In this document: positions 61,668-64,000 of the stretch, piece after piece
Numbering within the stretch: position 1 is the first letter of the stretch
Layout of the letters: every line of letters starts with the position of its first letter
Assembly: GCF_950023065.1 (NCBI RefSeq)
Contig: NC_088681.1
Coordinates: 68,172,836-68,236,835 of the forward strand
Source of the DNA: Planococcus citri
Taxonomy: Eukaryota; Arthropoda; Insecta; Hemiptera; Pseudococcidae
DNA length: 64,000 nt
Reading direction: 5' to 3'
Position numbers and translations under genes: made by a program
The notes under the pieces: generated by a model
Database searches by the model: none
Told to the model about the DNA's origin: nothing
What the model saw: the letters and a program-made list of their open reading frames with translations, nothing else

Positions 61668-62300
61668 CGCTTCATTTTTCAGAAAAATGGGAGAAAATTA
61701 ATTTTTCCTACGCTTTCTGCTGTAATACTCGTTTGTACATACGTACATACAATGTAATCGCCATGAACGCGCTCCATCGAAATAGGGAGTTCAAGCAAGC
61801 GACATACACATCACACATCACATATGACGGAATTTAATATTTTTTTGGATTGACGAGGATTGAAGAATTTCGTCTTCCCCTCTACTCCTGCAAAAACACC
61901 AAATCTTCCCCTGCTCTGACTAGATTAGTGACTGGTTGTGGTTGTTGTTACCTAATAACTACGCATGCGCGCGGGAAGTTTTGTTGTGTTGTAATACCAA
62001 CACTGAACAGTGAAGTGAATAGTGGCAAGCTGGCAAGTTGAATGCATTCATTCTTGCTGTTGGTAGCGAGAAACGCAATGCGAGTGCTCAGATAATTTTT
62101 TAGTGGATTACTCAAAGTTGCTTTCAATATTATCATCGATGATTTTTCAATTTTATGAAGTAAGTAATATCTGTGTGATTTAATTGAATTTGTAAAATAA
62201 GTGCAATATTTCGTAAAATAGGCAATACGTAAATATCTGGTTGAATTTTAACGTCGTCGCGTTACCTAAGCTTTGAATTACCTACTTGTTGAAATTGAAA

Positions 62301-62377
62301 ATGAAGGTATTGTTGATTTTCTCATGGTCTCTCGTACTTCGTGCTCAATTTCATTTCGTTGATGAGGATCAGGATAG
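62301..62377 (+). CDS. Possible first coding exon with signal peptide
   Basis: ATG at 62301 opens a 25-codon frame, MKVLLIFSWSLVLRAQFHFV then DEDQD, ending at a GATAG|GTACAT donor. The N-terminal part is a good signal peptide. No downstream exon in the remaining 1.6 kb could be joined with confidence, so the rest of the gene would lie beyond the window. Confidence 0.3.
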
Positions 62378-62709
62378 GTACATTATTTTGATCATTTTTC
62401 CGTCAATAATTGTAATTTACGAGTAAATGAGCTCACAGTTGAAAATGTGTACATCTATTTTCACAATTAATCAATTTGGTTATTTATACCTAAATTGCTT
62501 TGCTTAATATTGAAAGAAGTCGATAAAAATATGCGCAATTGTCGATCGAAAAGTGTATGTAGCGTATAAGTACTGTATTCGATTACCTACGTATGTACAT
62601 ATTCGTAGGAGTGTTTCACCTGTATTATCATGCCGCGTTTCTGATAAGATAAAAATACTTTGTAGGTACTTAACTAACGATGCAGATGTGCTTGATTCAG
62701 TACCTAATG

Positions 62710-63352
62710 TACAGGTTGTGGCAACAAAACTTGACACATTTCAAATCTGAATAAAAAATTTTTTAAAAATGCTATACTCAAAATTTTTTCACTAAAATAA
62801 TCTTCATTTTGGCCTATTTTGAAATACAGATTGCTCGTTTGAATGAAAATTATTTCTTAAAAATTATGGAATTTAAATGCGCACCCCTATCTTTAAAACA
62901 TTAGAATTGAATTGACAGCAATTGAGTAGCCGCTTCACTCTGCCAAGGTCGCTGTTTGGATGGAAATTGCAATTCGGCATCATGGGACCTTATTTTTTTA
63001 ACAGCACAGTTGATTGATGACGCGTATAGGAAGATGTTACGAGAGTTTGTTACGCCCACGTACCTTGGCAGAGTTGAAGATGAATATTAGAGCCGAAGTT
63101 GATGTGATTCCAGCAAGTATGTTGAAAAAAGTGTTTGTTCATTTAAAAAAACGATTTTCAAAATTTGCAAAAATAAGGGTGCGCATTTAAATTCCATAAT
63201 CTTTAAGAAATTATTTTTATTCAAACGAGCAATCTGTATTTCAAAATAGGCTGAAATGAAGATTATTTTAGTAAAAAAATTTCGATTCCAGCATTAAAAA
63301 AAAAAAATAATTCAGATTTGAAATGTGTCAACCTTCGTTGCCACACCCTGTA
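62710..63352. mobile_element. Inverted-repeat element with TACAGGGTG ends (643 bp)
   Basis: The ends TACAGGTTGTGGCAAC and the inverse of TACAGGGTGTGGCAAC lead into arms of about 180 bp (for example GGAATTTAAATGCGCACCC and its inverse near 63180). No coding frame, so a non-autonomous TIR element. Confidence 0.75.
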
Positions 63353-63595
63353 CAATAAATACACTCGATCTGTTCGTTCTCTCGTTTCCTCTCTTGTGTA
63401 CTTCGCTACAAAAGTAGGTACCTACTTGATACCTACTTAATTATTCGTCATTGCTGAGTTTGAGAAATGTAAGTATTTAAAAAAAAAAAATCATAGCCTA
63501 TTTTTGGGAAAGCGGTAGATTCAAGTAAGTATACATATTCCTACAATGAACTATTTTTAATTGGGTACCTAGTACCTACTTATGGCTTTATTTCA

Positions 63596-63808
63596 TACAG
63601 GGTGCCCAGAAATATCGTGAACCCCTAAGAAAGTTTTTTATTAAAAATATAGGGTGGCAATGCGAAATAGATGCGTACGATTGGTGGAATGTTATCACCT
63701 CAGTCTAACAACCAAACATGCGCTATCATTATTATCATTCACTGTGATCAACCGAAACATTCAGCAGAAAACTTTTTTAGGGGTCACGACATTTTTGGGC
63801 AACCTATT
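63596..63808. mobile_element. Short inverted-repeat element with TACAGGGTG end (213 bp)
   Basis: TACAGGGTGCCCAGAAATAT, then CGTGAACCCCTAAGAAAGTT, recurs inverted at about 63764-63808 (AACTTTTTTAGGGGTCACGA). The left tip shares TACAGGGTG with the element at 62710, which suggests a common transposase. Confidence 0.65.
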
Positions 63809-64000
63809 TGTTTTTTAGCGCATGTTTTTCAAAAGGTACCTACTACCTACTTCTCACTTCTCATGCAGTTGCCTTTATTCATAGTAATGCAATGTACTTA
63901 GAAGTAGGTAGGTACATGTGAGGCACATTTTAGGTTATGCTATGTGTAGTTTCAACTTTTTTGCAAGTGTAAAACAAAACTGTCAACTTTCAGAATAACT

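Overview
This window is AT-rich, intron-rich animal nuclear DNA. It has no operons and no bacterial features. The spliced genes, a Ty3/gypsy element, non-LTR retrotransposons and very many fold-back repeats point to an insect-like arthropod genome. The dispersed micro-repeat TAGGTACCTA and the orphan gene family would suit a sternorrhynchan hemipteran such as a mealybug or scale insect, but that placement is a weak inference.

Layout. 1-1996: fold-back repeat family 1, copy 1. 3127-9109 (-): a five-exon leucine-rich-repeat transmembrane protein whose first large intron holds three fold-back repeats. 9110-10107: shared upstream region between this gene and a divergent 13-exon striatin (Cka/STRN) gene at 10108-14362 (+). 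14363-22737: mostly AT-rich and purine- or pyrimidine-biased repeat DNA with no convincing gene. 22738-26912: a 4.2 kb fold-back carrying two younger nested elements.

27626-47407 (-): the most interesting part. It holds a dispersed-tandem family of three complete paralogues (A 27626-28949, B 38234-39484, C 45048-46412) and one orphan last exon (D 47106-47407). I do not recognise the family. Each protein has an N-terminal hydrophobic leader, a P-x-LVPLEFP-like motif, a cysteine-patterned middle exon and a C-terminal membrane segment. All introns sit at the same places in phase 1. Between the copies lie a second fold-back repeat (family 1, copy 2) split by a ~350-bp satellite, a small plus-strand membrane-protein gene (36617-37392) and a broken LINE (40281-43100).

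48190-50286: a second LINE fragment hit by a short MITE and by a fold-back element. 50702-55022: an apparently intact Ty3/gypsy retrotransposon with matching 165-bp LTRs, a 5-bp target duplication and one uninterrupted gag-pol frame, so a very recent insertion. 55023-64000: largely non-coding, with GAGCGAAGCGAGGGC repeats, a truncated family 1 fold-back copy, three further inverted-repeat elements and one possible signal-peptide exon at 62301.

The gene models were spliced by eye from GT-AG (once GC-AG) signals and checked for phase. No database search was possible.
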